Assembly: GCF_900536025.1 (NCBI RefSeq)
Contig: NZ_UNOZ01000032.1
Location: forward strand, 1 to 64,000
Reading direction: 5' to 3'
From: Pseudomonas reidholzensis
GTDB taxonomy: Bacteria; Pseudomonadota; Gammaproteobacteria; Pseudomonadales; Pseudomonadaceae
Length of the DNA: 64,000 bases
Shown here: piece after piece, positions 24,597 to 34,398 of the stretch
Numbering within the stretch: the stretch's first letter is position 1
Layout: each line of letters opens with the position of its first letter
The notes under the pieces: generated by a model
Seen by the model: only the letters and a program-made list of their open reading frames with translations
The model's database searches: none
What the model was told of the DNA's origin: nothing
Made by a program: the position numbers and the translations under genes

Positions 24597-26054
24597 ATGA
24601 GTGAAGAGATCCTGATCAACATCACCCCGATGGAATCGCGCGTGGCAGTGGTGGAAAACGGTGTCCTGCAGGAGGTGCACGTCGAGCGCACCTTGCGCCG
24701 CGGCATCGTCGGCAACATCTACAAAGGCAAGGTGGTGCGGGTACTGCCCGGCATGCAGGCGGCGTTCGTCGACATCGGCCTGGAGCGCGCCGCGTTCATC
24801 CATGCGTCGGAGATTTCCCAGCGCGAAGGTTCGGCGGTAGAAACCATCACAGCCCTGGTGCACGAAGGCCAGGCGCTGGTGGTGCAGGTGACCAAGGACC
24901 CGATCGGTACCAAGGGCGCGCGCCTGACCACCCAGCTGTCGATTCCGTCGCGCTACCTGGTGTACATGCCGCGCAGCCGCCATGTCGGGATTTCCCTGAA
25001 GATCGAGGACGAAGCCGAGCGCGAGCGCCTCAAGCAGGTCGTCAGCAACTGCGTCGAGCAGGAGAACATCAAGGACGTCGGTGGTTTCATCCTGCGCACG
25101 GCCGCCGAGGGCGCCCGCCAGGAAGACATCCTCCAGGACATTCGCTACCTGCGCCGGCTGTGGGAGCAGATTGCCAGCCAGATCCAGACCTGCGGTGCGC
25201 CAACGGTGATCTACGAGGACCTCGGCCTGGCCCTTCGCACCCTGCGCGACCTGGTCAACCACAAGATCGAGAAGATCCGCATCGACTCGCGGGAGACCTT
25301 CCAGAAAACCACGCAGTTCGTCGGCGAGCTGATGCCGGAAATCGCCGATCGCCTGGAGCATTACCCGGGCGAGCGGCCGATCTTCGACCTGTACGGCGTC
25401 GAGGACGAGATCCAGCGCGCGCTCGAGCGCAAGGTACCGCTCAAGTCCGGCGGCTACCTGGTGGTCGACCCGGCCGAGGCGATGACCACCATCGACGTCA
25501 ACACCGGCGCCTTCGTCGGCCATCGCAACCTCGAAGAGACCATCTTCAAGACCAACCTCGAGGCGGCCACCGCGATCGCTCGCCAGCTGCGCCTGCGCAA
25601 CATCGGCGGGATCATCATCATCGACTTCATCGACATGGAAGACGAAGAGCACCAGCGCCAGGTCCTGCGCACGCTGGAAAAACAGCTGGAGCGTGATCAC
25701 GCCAAGACCAACATCATCGGCATCACCGAGCTGGGCCTGGTGCAGATGACCCGCAAGCGCACCCGCGAGAGCCTCGAACAGGTGCTCTGCGAGCCGTGCG
25801 CCGGCTGCCAGGGTCGAGGCAAGCTGAAAACCCCGGAAACCATCTGCTACGAGATTTTCCGCGAGATCCTCCGCGAGGCACGTGCCTACCAGGCCGAGGG
25901 CTATCGGGTGCTGGCCAACCAGAAGGTGGTCGACCGCCTGCTGGATGAAGAGTCCGGCAATGTCGCCGAGCTGGAAACCTTCATCGGTCGAACCATTCGC
26001 TTCCAGGTCGAGTCCATGTACTCCCAGGAACAATACGATGTGGTGCTGCTCTGA
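24597..26054 (+). CDS. rng: Ribonuclease G
   Basis: This 485-residue endoribonuclease processes the 5' end of 16S rRNA and degrades mRNA. It has an S1 RNA-binding domain (about 35-120), the catalytic Mg-binding aspartates Asp300 (IDVNTG) and Asp343/Asp346 (DFIDMEDEE), and the Zn-link cysteines 398 and 401 in CEPCAGC. The absence of the long C-terminal scaffold distinguishes it from RNase E. It belongs to the mreBCD-maf-rng-yhdP run. Confidence 0.96.
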   Translation: MSEEILINITPMESRVAVVENGVLQEVHVERTLRRGIVGNIYKGKVVRVLPGMQAAFVDIGLERAAFIHASEISQREGSAVETITALVHEGQALVVQVTKDPIGTKGARLTTQLSIPSRYLVYMPRSRHVGISLKIEDEAERERLKQVVSNCVEQENIKDVGGFILRTAAEGARQEDILQDIRYLRRLWEQIASQIQTCGAPTVIYEDLGLALRTLRDLVNHKIEKIRIDSRETFQKTTQFVGELMPEIADRLEHYPGERPIFDLYGVEDEIQRALERKVPLKSGGYLVVDPAEAMTTIDVNTGAFVGHRNLEETIFKTNLEAATAIARQLRLRNIGGIIIIDFIDMEDEEHQRQVLRTLEKQLERDHAKTNIIGITELGLVQMTRKRTRESLEQVLCEPCAGCQGRGKLKTPETICYEIFREILREARAYQAEGYRVLANQKVVDRLLDEESGNVAELETFIGRTIRFQVESMYSQEQYDVVLL

Positions 26055-26127
26055 CGCGTTCTGAACCCCGTCGCCGGCTGGCGAAACCCTCGCTTCGGGC
26101 CATAGTTAAGGCACGACTTGGAGGGCC

Positions 26128-29100
26128 ATGGCCATGGGACGTCTGACCCGCGTTCTGAGTGCCTTGACCCGCTGGGGCCTGGGCCTCTGCGCGCTGCTGG
26201 CCGTGCTGGTGGCGCTGTATGTCAGCCTCGGTCGGCAACTGGTGCCGCTGGTGGCCGAATACCGTGCCGAGGTGCAGAGCAAGGCCGAGCAGGCCTTGGG
26301 CCTGCCCGTGCATGTCGGCGCCCTCGAAGGCCGCTGGAGCGGCCTGGCGCCTGTGTTGCGGGTGCGCGACCTGCAGGTGGGCGAGGGCGCTGATGCCCTG
26401 CGCCTGGACGACGTCAAGGTGGTGCCAGACCTGTGGGCGAGCCTGAAGGCCCGCGAGGTGCGCCTGGCACGGATCCAGCTGGGCGGCCTGCAACTGATCG
26501 CACGTGAAGATGAACACGGCGCCTGGGCGCTCGAAGGGTTGCCGCACAAGGATGACAGCCCGCTGGACCCGGCCCAGGCGCTGCAACGCCTGCAGCAGCT
26601 GGGCCGGATCGATGTGTTCGACAGCCAGGTCACCCTTCAGCCCTGGCAGCGCGACCCGCTTACCCTGACCTACGTCAGCCTTGGCCTGCAGGCGGGTGCC
26701 TCACGCCAGGCCATCGACCTGCGCGCGACCCTCCCGGACGGCCAGCCGCTGGCGGTCAACCTGCGCAGCCGGGCCACGGCCGATGCCTGGCGCGAGGCCT
26801 CGCTGCAGGGTTACCTGAGTTTGCCGCAAAGCGACTGGGCGCGCTGGTTGCCGCCGCGCCTGCTGGGGCGGTGGCAGGCCGAATCGCTGCGCGCCGGGGG
26901 TGAATTCTGGGTCGACTGGCGCAAGGGCCAGTTGCAGCAGGCGGTGGTCCGCCTGAATGCCCCGCAGCTGCGCGGCGCCTACGCCGAGCGCAAGGCGGTC
27001 AGCCTGGACAACCTGGCGCTGTCGGCCTGGGTGCAGCGCGGCAAGGACGGCTATGCGGTGGTGCTCGACTCGCTGGCGGCGAGCATCGGCAAGGTCCGCT
27101 GGGAAACCCACCTGCAGGCGCGACAGCACCTCGGCCAGACACCCGCCGAGGAGACCTGGCAGGTCCAGGCCGACCGCCTCGACCTGACCCCGTTGACGCC
27201 ACTGATCCAGGCCCTGGCGCCGCTGCCGGACAAACTCATGGCGGTGGTCGACGGCCTCAACGTCACTGGCGCGCTGCGCAATATCAGCCTCGACGTCCGG
27301 CCCAAGGCCGAAGGTGACCAGCGCCTGAAGTTTGCCGCCAACCTCGAGCGGGTCGGCTTTGACGCCTACCATGGCGCACCTGCCGCCGGAAATGTCAGCG
27401 GCAGCATCGGCGGCGATCTGGGCCACGGTGAACTGCGCCTGGACACCGACGCGTTCATGCTCCACCTGTACCCGATCTTCGCCAAACCCTGGCACTACCA
27501 GAAAGCCAACGCGACCTTGACCTGGCGGCTCGACAAGCAAGGGTTCACCCTGATCGCGCCGTACCTCAAGGTGCTGGGCGAGGAAGGCAAGATCGCCGGC
27601 GACTTCCTTATCCGCCTGCTGTTCGAGCCTGGCAGCGAGAGCTACATGGACCTGCGCGTCGGCCTCACCGAAGGCGACGGCCGCTACACCGCCAAGTACC
27701 TGCCGGAAGTGCTCAGCCCGGGGCTCGACGAATGGCTGCGCACGGCCATCGTCAAGGGCACCGTCGATGAGGGCTACTTCCAGTACCAGGGTTCGCTGAA
27801 CCACGGTGCAAGCCCCGAGTCGCGCAGCATCAGCCTGTTCTTCAAGGTGCGCGATGCGGCGCTCGACTTCCAGCCGGGCTGGCCCCAGGTGCAACAGGTG
27901 GCCGGTGATGTGCTGATCGAAGACAGTGGCGTGCGCATCAAGGCCCAGCGTGGGCTGCTGCTCGACACCCGGGTCAGCGATGTCAGCGTCGACATTCCGC
28001 ATGTCGACGCCGGCCAGCACAGCCACCTGTACCTGCGAGGCGACTTCGAGGGTGGCCTGGAGGACGGCTTGAAGATCCTCCAGCAGGCGCCGATCGGCAC
28101 TGGCGAGATCTTTGCCGGCTGGGAGGGCGAGGGCCCACTCAAGGGCAAGGTCGACCTGGATGTCCCCCTCGCCCAAGGCGAACGTCCCAAGGTGCGGGTG
28201 GATTTCGCCACCGCCGACGCGCGCCTGAAAGTGGCACCGCCGACCCTGGAGCTGAACAAGCTCAAGGGCGATTTCAGCTTCGACCTGGACAAAGGCCTGA
28301 GCGCCAAGGGCATCACCCTGCAGGCGTTCGGCAAGCCGGTCAGCGCGCAGATCTTCGCCGAAGGCCAGTCAGGGCAGATGCAGACGCGGATCAATGCCTC
28401 GGGGCGCGTCGCGCTCAGCGCCCTGACCGATTGGTTGCAGTTCAAGCAGACGCTGCCCGCCAGCGGCGAGCTGCCTTACCAACTGCAGTTGAGCCTTGGC
28501 AGCCGCGACAACCGGCTGACGGTCGACTCGTCGCTCAAAGGCCTGGCGATCGACTTGCCGGCACCGTTTGGCAAGGCGGCCCAAGAGACCCGCGACAGCC
28601 GCTTCGGCATGACCCTCAAGGGCACCGAGCGGCGCTTCGATGCCGCCTACACCGACCTTGCCCGGTTCGCCTACGCCGCGCCCGCCGACAAGCTGACCCA
28701 GGGTCGCGGCGAGTTGCTGCTGGGCAGTGGTGAAGCACAGGTGCCCGGTGGCCAGGGCCTGCGCGTGCGCGGCCGACTGGACACGCTGGACCTCGAACCC
28801 TGGCAGCAGCAGGCACAACGGTTTGCCGGGCAAGACCCAGGCGGCAGCGCTCGGCAGAACCTGCAAGGGGTCGACCTGAGCATTGGCCAGCTCAAGGCCT
28901 ACGGCATGGACCTGAACCAGGCGGTGGTACGTCTGGCCCGCAGCGCAAGTGCCTGGGATCTGCGCCTGGACAGCCGTGAAGTCATCGGCAACGCACGCAT
29001 CCCCGACGCCAAGGCGCAGGCCATGGTGGTGAAGTTGCAGGCGCTGCGCCTGCCGCCGGCGGATCCTGCCCAGGCCCAGAATGAAAACGCCCCCGACCCG

Positions 29101-29949
29101 TTGGCCACGTTCGACCCGCGCAAGGCGCCCGCGCTGGATCTGACCATCGACAAGCTGTACCGCGGGGACGACCTGTTCGGCAGCCTGGCGCTGAAGCTGC
29201 GGCCGACCCCTCGCGGGGTGTCGTTCGACGACATCGACCTGGATATCAAGGGCCTGCACATCGACGGCAGTGGGGGCTGGGAAGGCGAGCCGGGCACCAC
29301 CGCCAGTTGGTACAAAGGCCGGCTGGAGGGCAAGAACCTGGCGGACGTGCTCAAGTCGTTCGGCTTTGCGCCGACGGTCACCAGCCGCGACTTCCGCCTC
29401 GACGTCGATGGCCGGTGGCCAGGTTCGCCGGCCGCGGTCGGCGTCCAGCGCTTCTCCGGCAGCCTCGATGCCGCCCTGCGCACTGGCCAGTTCGTCGAGG
29501 TCGAAGGCAGCGCCCAGGCCCTGCGGGTATTCGGCCTGCTCAACTTCAACTCGATCGGCCGGCGCCTGCGCCTGGACTTTTCCGACCTGTTCGACAAAGG
29601 CTTGGCCTATGATCGAGTCAAGGGCCTGCTGGTCGGCAGTGAAGGGGTGTATGTCACCCGTGAGCCGATCACCGTCACCGGCCCGTCGAGCAACTTCGAG
29701 CTCGACGGAACCCTGGACATGGTTCGCGACCGGGTCGCTGCCAACCTGCAGGTGAGCCTGCCGGTGACCAACAACCTGCCCTTGGCGGCACTCATCGTCG
29801 GTGCCCCGGCCATTGGTGGCGCGCTGTTCCTGGTCGATCGGTTGATCGGCGACCGGGTCTCGCGCTTCGCCAGCGTGCATTATCGGGTCGAAGGCCCATG
29901 GAAAGAGCCTAAGATCACCTTTGTGAAACCTTTCGAAAAATCTCGCTAG
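26128..29949 (+). CDS. yhdP: YhdP-type AsmA-like envelope lipid-transport protein
   Basis: This 1273-residue protein has one N-terminal membrane helix (about 12-32) and a very long periplasmic beta-rich domain of the YhdP/DUF3971 family, ending in the conserved AsmA-2-like C-terminus. YhdP and its relatives TamB and YdbH are thought to form a hydrophobic groove that moves phospholipids to the outer membrane. The start is at 26128 with GGAGG just upstream; a second ATG at 26134 is possible. It is followed after eight bases by the nitrilase gene. Confidence 0.93.
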   Translation: MAMGRLTRVLSALTRWGLGLCALLAVLVALYVSLGRQLVPLVAEYRAEVQSKAEQALGLPVHVGALEGRWSGLAPVLRVRDLQVGEGADALRLDDVKVVPDLWASLKAREVRLARIQLGGLQLIAREDEHGAWALEGLPHKDDSPLDPAQALQRLQQLGRIDVFDSQVTLQPWQRDPLTLTYVSLGLQAGASRQAIDLRATLPDGQPLAVNLRSRATADAWREASLQGYLSLPQSDWARWLPPRLLGRWQAESLRAGGEFWVDWRKGQLQQAVVRLNAPQLRGAYAERKAVSLDNLALSAWVQRGKDGYAVVLDSLAASIGKVRWETHLQARQHLGQTPAEETWQVQADRLDLTPLTPLIQALAPLPDKLMAVVDGLNVTGALRNISLDVRPKAEGDQRLKFAANLERVGFDAYHGAPAAGNVSGSIGGDLGHGELRLDTDAFMLHLYPIFAKPWHYQKANATLTWRLDKQGFTLIAPYLKVLGEEGKIAGDFLIRLLFEPGSESYMDLRVGLTEGDGRYTAKYLPEVLSPGLDEWLRTAIVKGTVDEGYFQYQGSLNHGASPESRSISLFFKVRDAALDFQPGWPQVQQVAGDVLIEDSGVRIKAQRGLLLDTRVSDVSVDIPHVDAGQHSHLYLRGDFEGGLEDGLKILQQAPIGTGEIFAGWEGEGPLKGKVDLDVPLAQGERPKVRVDFATADARLKVAPPTLELNKLKGDFSFDLDKGLSAKGITLQAFGKPVSAQIFAEGQSGQMQTRINASGRVALSALTDWLQFKQTLPASGELPYQLQLSLGSRDNRLTVDSSLKGLAIDLPAPFGKAAQETRDSRFGMTLKGTERRFDAAYTDLARFAYAAPADKLTQGRGELLLGSGEAQVPGGQGLRVRGRLDTLDLEPWQQQAQRFAGQDPGGSARQNLQGVDLSIGQLKAYGMDLNQAVVRLARSASAWDLRLDSREVIGNARIPDAKAQAMVVKLQALRLPPADPAQAQNENAPDPLATFDPRKAPALDLTIDKLYRGDDLFGSLALKLRPTPRGVSFDDIDLDIKGLHIDGSGGWEGEPGTTASWYKGRLEGKNLADVLKSFGFAPTVTSRDFRLDVDGRWPGSPAAVGVQRFSGSLDAALRTGQFVEVEGSAQALRVFGLLNFNSIGRRLRLDFSDLFDKGLAYDRVKGLLVGSEGVYVTREPITVTGPSSNFELDGTLDMVRDRVAANLQVSLPVTNNLPLAALIVGAPAIGGALFLVDRLIGDRVSRFASVHYRVEGPWKEPKITFVKPFEKSR

Positions 29950-29957
29950 GAGCAGTG

Positions 29958-30809
29958 ATGAAGTCAGCGGTGATTCAGATGGTCAGCCAGGACGATGTGC
30001 TGGCCAACCTGCAGCGCGCTGGCGCGCTGCTTGAGCAAGCCGCCGCGGGCGGCGCACGGCTGGCGGTGCTGCCAGAAAACTTCGCGGCCATGGGCCGCCG
30101 GGACGCGGCCGCCATCGGTCGCGCCGAGGCACGGGGCGAAGGGCCGATCCTGCCCTGGTTGAAACGCACTGCCCGCGACCTCAGATTATGGATAGTCGCC
30201 GGCACCTTGCCCCTGCCGCCGGTCGACCAGCCCGAGGCCAAGGCCCATGCCTGCTCGCTGCTGATCGACGCGGATGGCCAGGTGGCGGCGCGGTACGACA
30301 AGCTGCACCTGTTCGACGTCGACGTGGCGGACACTCGCGGGCGTTACCGTGAGTCCGATGACTTTGCCCACGGCGGCCAGGTGGTGGTGGCGGATACCCC
30401 GGTGGGCCGCCTGGGGTTGTCGGTGTGCTATGACCTGCGCTTCCCCGAGCTGTACAGCGCCCTGCGCGCGGCCGGGGCCGAGCTGATCAGTGCACCGGCG
30501 GCGTTTACCGCCGTGACCGGCGCGGCGCACTGGGAAGTATTGGTTCGCGCGCGGGCCATCGAAACCCAGTGCTACCTGCTCGCCGCGGCGCAGGGCGGTA
30601 CCCATCCGGGCCCGCGGGAAACCCACGGCCATGCGGCGATCGTCGACCCCTGGGGGCGAATCATCGCTGAACAGGCAAGTGGCGAAGCGGTCCTGCTGGC
30701 CGAGCGTGACACGGCTGAACAAGCGTCCATACGGGCGCGGATGCCGGTGATAGAGCACCGGCGCTTTTTCTCGCAGGACGCCTTGCGGCCTGCGCACACC
30801 TCGGAGTGA
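29958..30809 (+). CDS. Carbon-nitrogen hydrolase (nitrilase superfamily, NIT-type)
   Basis: This 283-residue enzyme has the Glu-Lys-Cys triad of the superfamily: Glu40 in LPENFAAMG, Lys115 in YDKLHLFD and Cys157 in SVCYDLRFPELY. The pattern resembles bacterial Nit1/NitA-type omega-amidases or deaminated-glutathione amidases. The ATG at 29958 has AGGAG upstream and is preferred to the GTG three bases earlier. It is co-oriented with yhdP and tldD with almost no spacing, a widespread proteobacterial arrangement. Confidence 0.88.
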   Translation: MKSAVIQMVSQDDVLANLQRAGALLEQAAAGGARLAVLPENFAAMGRRDAAAIGRAEARGEGPILPWLKRTARDLRLWIVAGTLPLPPVDQPEAKAHACSLLIDADGQVAARYDKLHLFDVDVADTRGRYRESDDFAHGGQVVVADTPVGRLGLSVCYDLRFPELYSALRAAGAELISAPAAFTAVTGAAHWEVLVRARAIETQCYLLAAAQGGTHPGPRETHGHAAIVDPWGRIIAEQASGEAVLLAERDTAEQASIRARMPVIEHRRFFSQDALRPAHTSE

Positions 30810-30811
30810 CT

Positions 30812-32251
30812 ATGAGCCAGATGTTATCCACCGTCAGTGAACAGCTCCTGGCCCCGGGCGGACTGACCCTGGACAGCCTGCAGGCTGTGCTGGGCGAGTT
30901 GGCGGGCCCCGGCATCGATGCCGCCGACCTGTATTTCCAGGGCCAGATCTCGGAAACCTGGGCGCTGGAGGACGGCATCGTCAAGGAAGGCAGCTTCAAC
31001 CTCGACCAGGGCGTGGGCGTCCGCGCGCTGTCCGGCGAGAAGACCGGCTTTGCCTACAGCAACGCAATCAACCTCGAGGCCCTGACCTCGGCAGCGCGCG
31101 CCGCCCGCTCGATTTCCCGCGCTGGCCAGAACGGCACCGTGCAGGCCTTCCGCAGCCAGGACGTGACGGCCTTGTATGCGCCGGACAACCCCCTGGACGT
31201 GCTCAGCCGCGCCGAAAAAGTCGAGCTGCTCAAGCGTGTCGATGTCGCCACCCGCGCCCTCGATCCACGCATCCAGCAGGTCAGCGTGAGCATGGCCGGG
31301 GTCTGGGAGCGCATCCTGATCGCCGCCGCCGATGGCAGCCTGGCCGCCGACGTGCGCCCGCTGGTGCGCTTCAACGTCAGTGTCATCGTCGAGAAGGACG
31401 GCCGCCGCGAGCGTGGCGGGCAAGGCGGTGGCGGGCGTACCGACTACCGCTTCTTCAGCGAAGAGCGGGTGATGGGCTATGCCCGTGAAGCCTTGCGCCA
31501 GGCGCTGGTCAACCTCGACGCTAAGCCGGCGCCGGCCGGTACCCTGCCGGTGGTCCTCGGCCCGGGCTGGTCCGGGGTGCTGCTGCACGAAGCGGTCGGC
31601 CACGGCCTGGAAGGCGACTTCAACCGCAAGGGCAGCTCGGCCTACAGCGGCCAGATCGGCCAGAAGGTCGCCTCGAGCCTGTGCACCATCGTCGATGACG
31701 GCACCCTCGAAGGCCGCCGGGGCTCGCTCAGCGTCGACGACGAAGGCACCCCGACCGAATGCACCACGCTGATCGAGAACGGCATCCTCAAGGGCTACAT
31801 GCAGGACAAGCTCAACGCACGCCTGATGGGCATGGCGGTGACCGGCAATGGCCGTCGCGAGTCCTACGCGCACCTGCCGATGCCGCGCATGACCAACACC
31901 TACATGCGTGCCGGTGAAAGCGACCCGGCCGAGATCATCGCGTCGGTGAAAAAGGGCATTTATTGCGCCAACCTGGGCGGTGGTCAGGTCGACATCACCA
32001 GCGGCAAGTTCGTCTTCTCCACCAGCGAGGCGTACCTGATCGAAGACGGCAAGATCACCGCACCGGTCAAGGGCGCAACGTTGATCGGCAATGGGCCGGA
32101 GGCGATGAGCCGGGTGTCGATGGTCGGCAACGACCTGGCGCTGGACAGTGGCGTGGGGACGTGTGGCAAGGACGGTCAGTCAGTGCCGGTCGGCGTTGGG
32201 CAGCCGACGCTGAAACTCGATGCGATTACCGTGGGCGGTACCGGCGGGTGA
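30812..32251 (+). CDS. tldD: Metalloprotease TldD
   Basis: This 479-residue subunit carries the zinc motif HEAVGHGLEGD, with His259, Glu260 and His264 as the HExxxH core. With PmbA (TldE) it forms a heterodimeric protease that degrades unfolded peptides and matures microcin or antitoxin-like peptides. GGAG is six bases before the ATG at 30812, two bases after the nitrilase stop. Its partner pmbA is in this window, separated by the oppositely oriented yjgA. Confidence 0.95.
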   Translation: MSQMLSTVSEQLLAPGGLTLDSLQAVLGELAGPGIDAADLYFQGQISETWALEDGIVKEGSFNLDQGVGVRALSGEKTGFAYSNAINLEALTSAARAARSISRAGQNGTVQAFRSQDVTALYAPDNPLDVLSRAEKVELLKRVDVATRALDPRIQQVSVSMAGVWERILIAAADGSLAADVRPLVRFNVSVIVEKDGRRERGGQGGGGRTDYRFFSEERVMGYAREALRQALVNLDAKPAPAGTLPVVLGPGWSGVLLHEAVGHGLEGDFNRKGSSAYSGQIGQKVASSLCTIVDDGTLEGRRGSLSVDDEGTPTECTTLIENGILKGYMQDKLNARLMGMAVTGNGRRESYAHLPMPRMTNTYMRAGESDPAEIIASVKKGIYCANLGGGQVDITSGKFVFSTSEAYLIEDGKITAPVKGATLIGNGPEAMSRVSMVGNDLALDSGVGTCGKDGQSVPVGVGQPTLKLDAITVGGTGG

Positions 32252-32255
32252 TTTC

Positions 32256-32276
32256 TGGGGCTGCGGGGCAGCCCCA
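32256..32276. terminator. Hairpin between convergent tldD and yjgA
   Basis: TGGGGCTG and CAGCCCCA form an 8-pair stem with a CGGGG loop directly after the tldD stop and before the yjgA stop. There is no long T-run. Confidence 0.5.
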
Positions 32277-32287
32277 AAGGGCGCAAC

Positions 32288-32809
32288 TCAGCGCAAGCCG
32301 CGCTGGGTTTCGTCCAGGTCACGAATGTACTTGAAGATCTTGCGCGAGGCGGCTGGCGGTTTGTCCCGGGCCTTCTCGTGCTGGGCATGACGGATCAGCG
32401 AGCGCAGGTGCTGACGGTCGGTCTCAGGGTATTCCTGGACAAACCGCTCGAGGTCCTCGTCATTGCCGTCGACCAAACGGTCGCGCCAGCGCTCGAGGCC
32501 GTGGAAGCGCTCGTTGTACTGACGGGTGGAGCTGTCGAGTTGCTCGATCACCGCGTTGATGGCGTCAACGTCCTGATCGCGCATCAGCTTGCCGACAAAC
32601 GACATGTGGCGTTTGCGGGCGATGTGCGCCGTGTGCTTGCTGGCATCGGCCAGCGCCTTGCGCAGGGGGTCGGTCAAGGGCAGTCGGGCCAGGGTATCGG
32701 CCTTGAGCGTCGTCAGGCGCTCGCCGAGTTCGACCAGGGCCAGAAGCTCGCGCTTGATCTGGGTTTTGCTTTTTTCGCCGTCGAAGGCGTCGTCGTATGA
32801 ATCAACCAT
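32288..32809 (-). CDS. yjgA: Ribosome-associated protein YjgA (DUF615)
   Basis: This 173-residue basic, helical protein matches the DUF615/YjgA (DarP) family, which associates with late 50S ribosome precursors. The middle IARKRHMSFVGKLMRDQDV and the C-terminal LIRHAQHEKARDKPPAASRK segments are typical. The frame stays open far upstream to 34285, but that part is antisense to pmbA; the ATG at 32809 gives the family length. It is convergent with tldD and divergent from pmbA. Confidence 0.92.
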   Translation of the reverse strand: MVDSYDDAFDGEKSKTQIKRELLALVELGERLTTLKADTLARLPLTDPLRKALADASKHTAHIARKRHMSFVGKLMRDQDVDAINAVIEQLDSSTRQYNERFHGLERWRDRLVDGNDEDLERFVQEYPETDRQHLRSLIRHAQHEKARDKPPAASRKIFKYIRDLDETQRGLR

Positions 32810-32917
32810 GGTGGCAGTCCGCTGGAAAACGCCGCCATGATAACCAGTCGGGGGCCGCTTGTCCGGCCCGGTCGTAGAATGACCCTCGCCGTAAGCAGAA
32901 TTTGAGTGGAGAAAACC

Positions 32918-34264
32918 ATGAGTGCAGTCCAGAGCATTGGCCCCAAGGACCTGCCGGTATTGCAGGAGCAAGTCGAAGCGATCGTCGCCGAGGCGCGCCG
33001 CCAAGGCGCCAGCGCTTGCGAGGTGGCGGTGTCGCTGGAGCAGGGGTTGTCCACCACGGTGCGCCAGCGTGAGGTCGAGACGGTCGAATTCAACCGCGAC
33101 CAAGGCTTCGGTATCACCCTTTATGTCGGCCAGCGCAAGGGCTCGGCGAGCACCTCGGCGAGCGGCGCAGACGCCATTCGCGAGACCGTTGCCGCCGCCC
33201 TGGCGATCGCCAAGCACACCTCCGAAGATGAATGCGCCGGCCTGGCCGACGCGGCGCTGATGGCCCGCGACCTGCCTGAGCTGGACCTGTATCACGACTG
33301 GAACATCGACCCCGAGCGGGCGATCGAGATGGCCCTGACCTGCGAAGAGGCGGCCTTCGCCGCTGACGCGCGGATCAAGAACGCCGACGGCACCACCCTC
33401 AACACCCACCAGGGTTGCCGCGTATACGGCAACAGCCACGGCTTCATCGGTGGCTATGCATCGACCCGGCACAGCCTGAGCTGCGTGATGATCGCCGAGG
33501 GTGACGGGCAGATGCAGCGTGACTACTGGTACGACGTCAATCGCCAGGGCGAACTGCTGGCCGACCCACGCAGCATCGGCCTGCGCGCCGCGCAGCGCGC
33601 CGCCAGTCGCCTGGGCGCGCGCCCGGTTCCGACCTGCGAGGTGCCGGTGCTGTTCTCCGCAGAGCTGGCGGGCGGGCTGTTCGGCAGCTTCCTGGGGGCG
33701 ATCTCCGGTGGCAACCTGTACCGCAAGTCGTCGTTCCTCGATGGCGCCATTGGCCAGCAGCTGTTCCCGTCCTGGCTGACCCTGGACGAGCGTCCGCACC
33801 TGGCGCGTGCACTGGGCAGTGCCTCGTTCGACGGTGATGGCCTGGCGACCTACGCCAAGCCGTTCGTCGACAAAGGTCAGCTGGTGTCCTACCTGCTGGG
33901 TACCTACTCCGGGCGCAAGCTGGGCCTGCCGAGCACGGCCAACTCCGGTGGCGTGCACAACCTGTTCGTCACCCATGGCGACGAAGACCAGGCGGCGCTG
34001 ATCAAGCAGATGGGCCGCGGCCTGCTGGTGACCGAGCTGATGGGGCATGGCTTGAACATGGTGACCGGGGATTACTCGCGCGGCGCGGCGGGCTTCTGGG
34101 TCGAGAATGGCGAGATCCAGTTCCCGGTTCAAGAGGTGACGATCGCCGGCAATATGAAAGACATGTTCCAGCAGATCGTAGCGATCGGCAGCGATATCGA
34201 GACCCGCAGCAATATCCACAGCGGCTCGGTGCTGATCGAGCGGATGACCGTAGCAGGGAGCTGA
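32918..34264 (+). CDS. pmbA: Metalloprotease subunit PmbA (TldE)
   Basis: This 448-residue protein is the non-zinc partner of TldD in the TldD/E protease. It is homologous in length and fold to TldD but has no HExxxH motif; the C-terminal LVTELMGHGLNMVTGDYSRG segment, close to the end, is characteristic. GTGGAG precedes the ATG at 32918, which is preferred to a GTG four codons upstream inside that site. A terminator follows. Confidence 0.94.
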   Translation: MSAVQSIGPKDLPVLQEQVEAIVAEARRQGASACEVAVSLEQGLSTTVRQREVETVEFNRDQGFGITLYVGQRKGSASTSASGADAIRETVAAALAIAKHTSEDECAGLADAALMARDLPELDLYHDWNIDPERAIEMALTCEEAAFAADARIKNADGTTLNTHQGCRVYGNSHGFIGGYASTRHSLSCVMIAEGDGQMQRDYWYDVNRQGELLADPRSIGLRAAQRAASRLGARPVPTCEVPVLFSAELAGGLFGSFLGAISGGNLYRKSSFLDGAIGQQLFPSWLTLDERPHLARALGSASFDGDGLATYAKPFVDKGQLVSYLLGTYSGRKLGLPSTANSGGVHNLFVTHGDEDQAALIKQMGRGLLVTELMGHGLNMVTGDYSRGAAGFWVENGEIQFPVQEVTIAGNMKDMFQQIVAIGSDIETRSNIHSGSVLIERMTVAGS

Positions 34265-34295
34265 ACTCAGCCCAGGATGCTGCATGAACCAGAAG

Positions 34296-34319
34296 ACCCG
34301 GCCATCGCGCCGGGTTTTT
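34296..34319 (+). terminator. Rho-independent terminator after pmbA
   Basis: ACCCGGC and GCCGGGT form a 7-pair stem with a 6-base loop, followed by a run of five T. It separates pmbA from the iron-regulated operon. Confidence 0.85.
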
Positions 34320-34334
34320 GTTTGTCCTTTTTTC

Positions 34335-34377
34335 TTGAAGTGATTCTATTTATCACTTAATAATGAATATCATTATC
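34335..34377 (+). promoter_or_regulatory. Sigma-70 promoter with overlapping Fur box (fagA operon)
   Basis: TTGAAG (34335-34340) and TAATAA (34358-34363) are separated by 17 bases. The 19-mer at 34359-34377 matches the Fur consensus GATAATGATAATCATTATC at 16 of 19 positions and covers the -10 element and start region, so iron-loaded Fur should block the promoter. This fits the known iron repression of the homologous operon in Pseudomonas. Confidence 0.82.
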
Positions 34378-34398
34378 CAGTCACCAGCGATGATGTTC

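Noticed and set aside
23952..26033. 693-codon minus-strand open frame
   Set aside because: Antisense to maf and rng, both certain genes; no recognisable protein features.
32810..34285. Extension of yjgA to about 665 codons
   Set aside because: The additional part is antisense to pmbA; YjgA is a 170-180 residue family.
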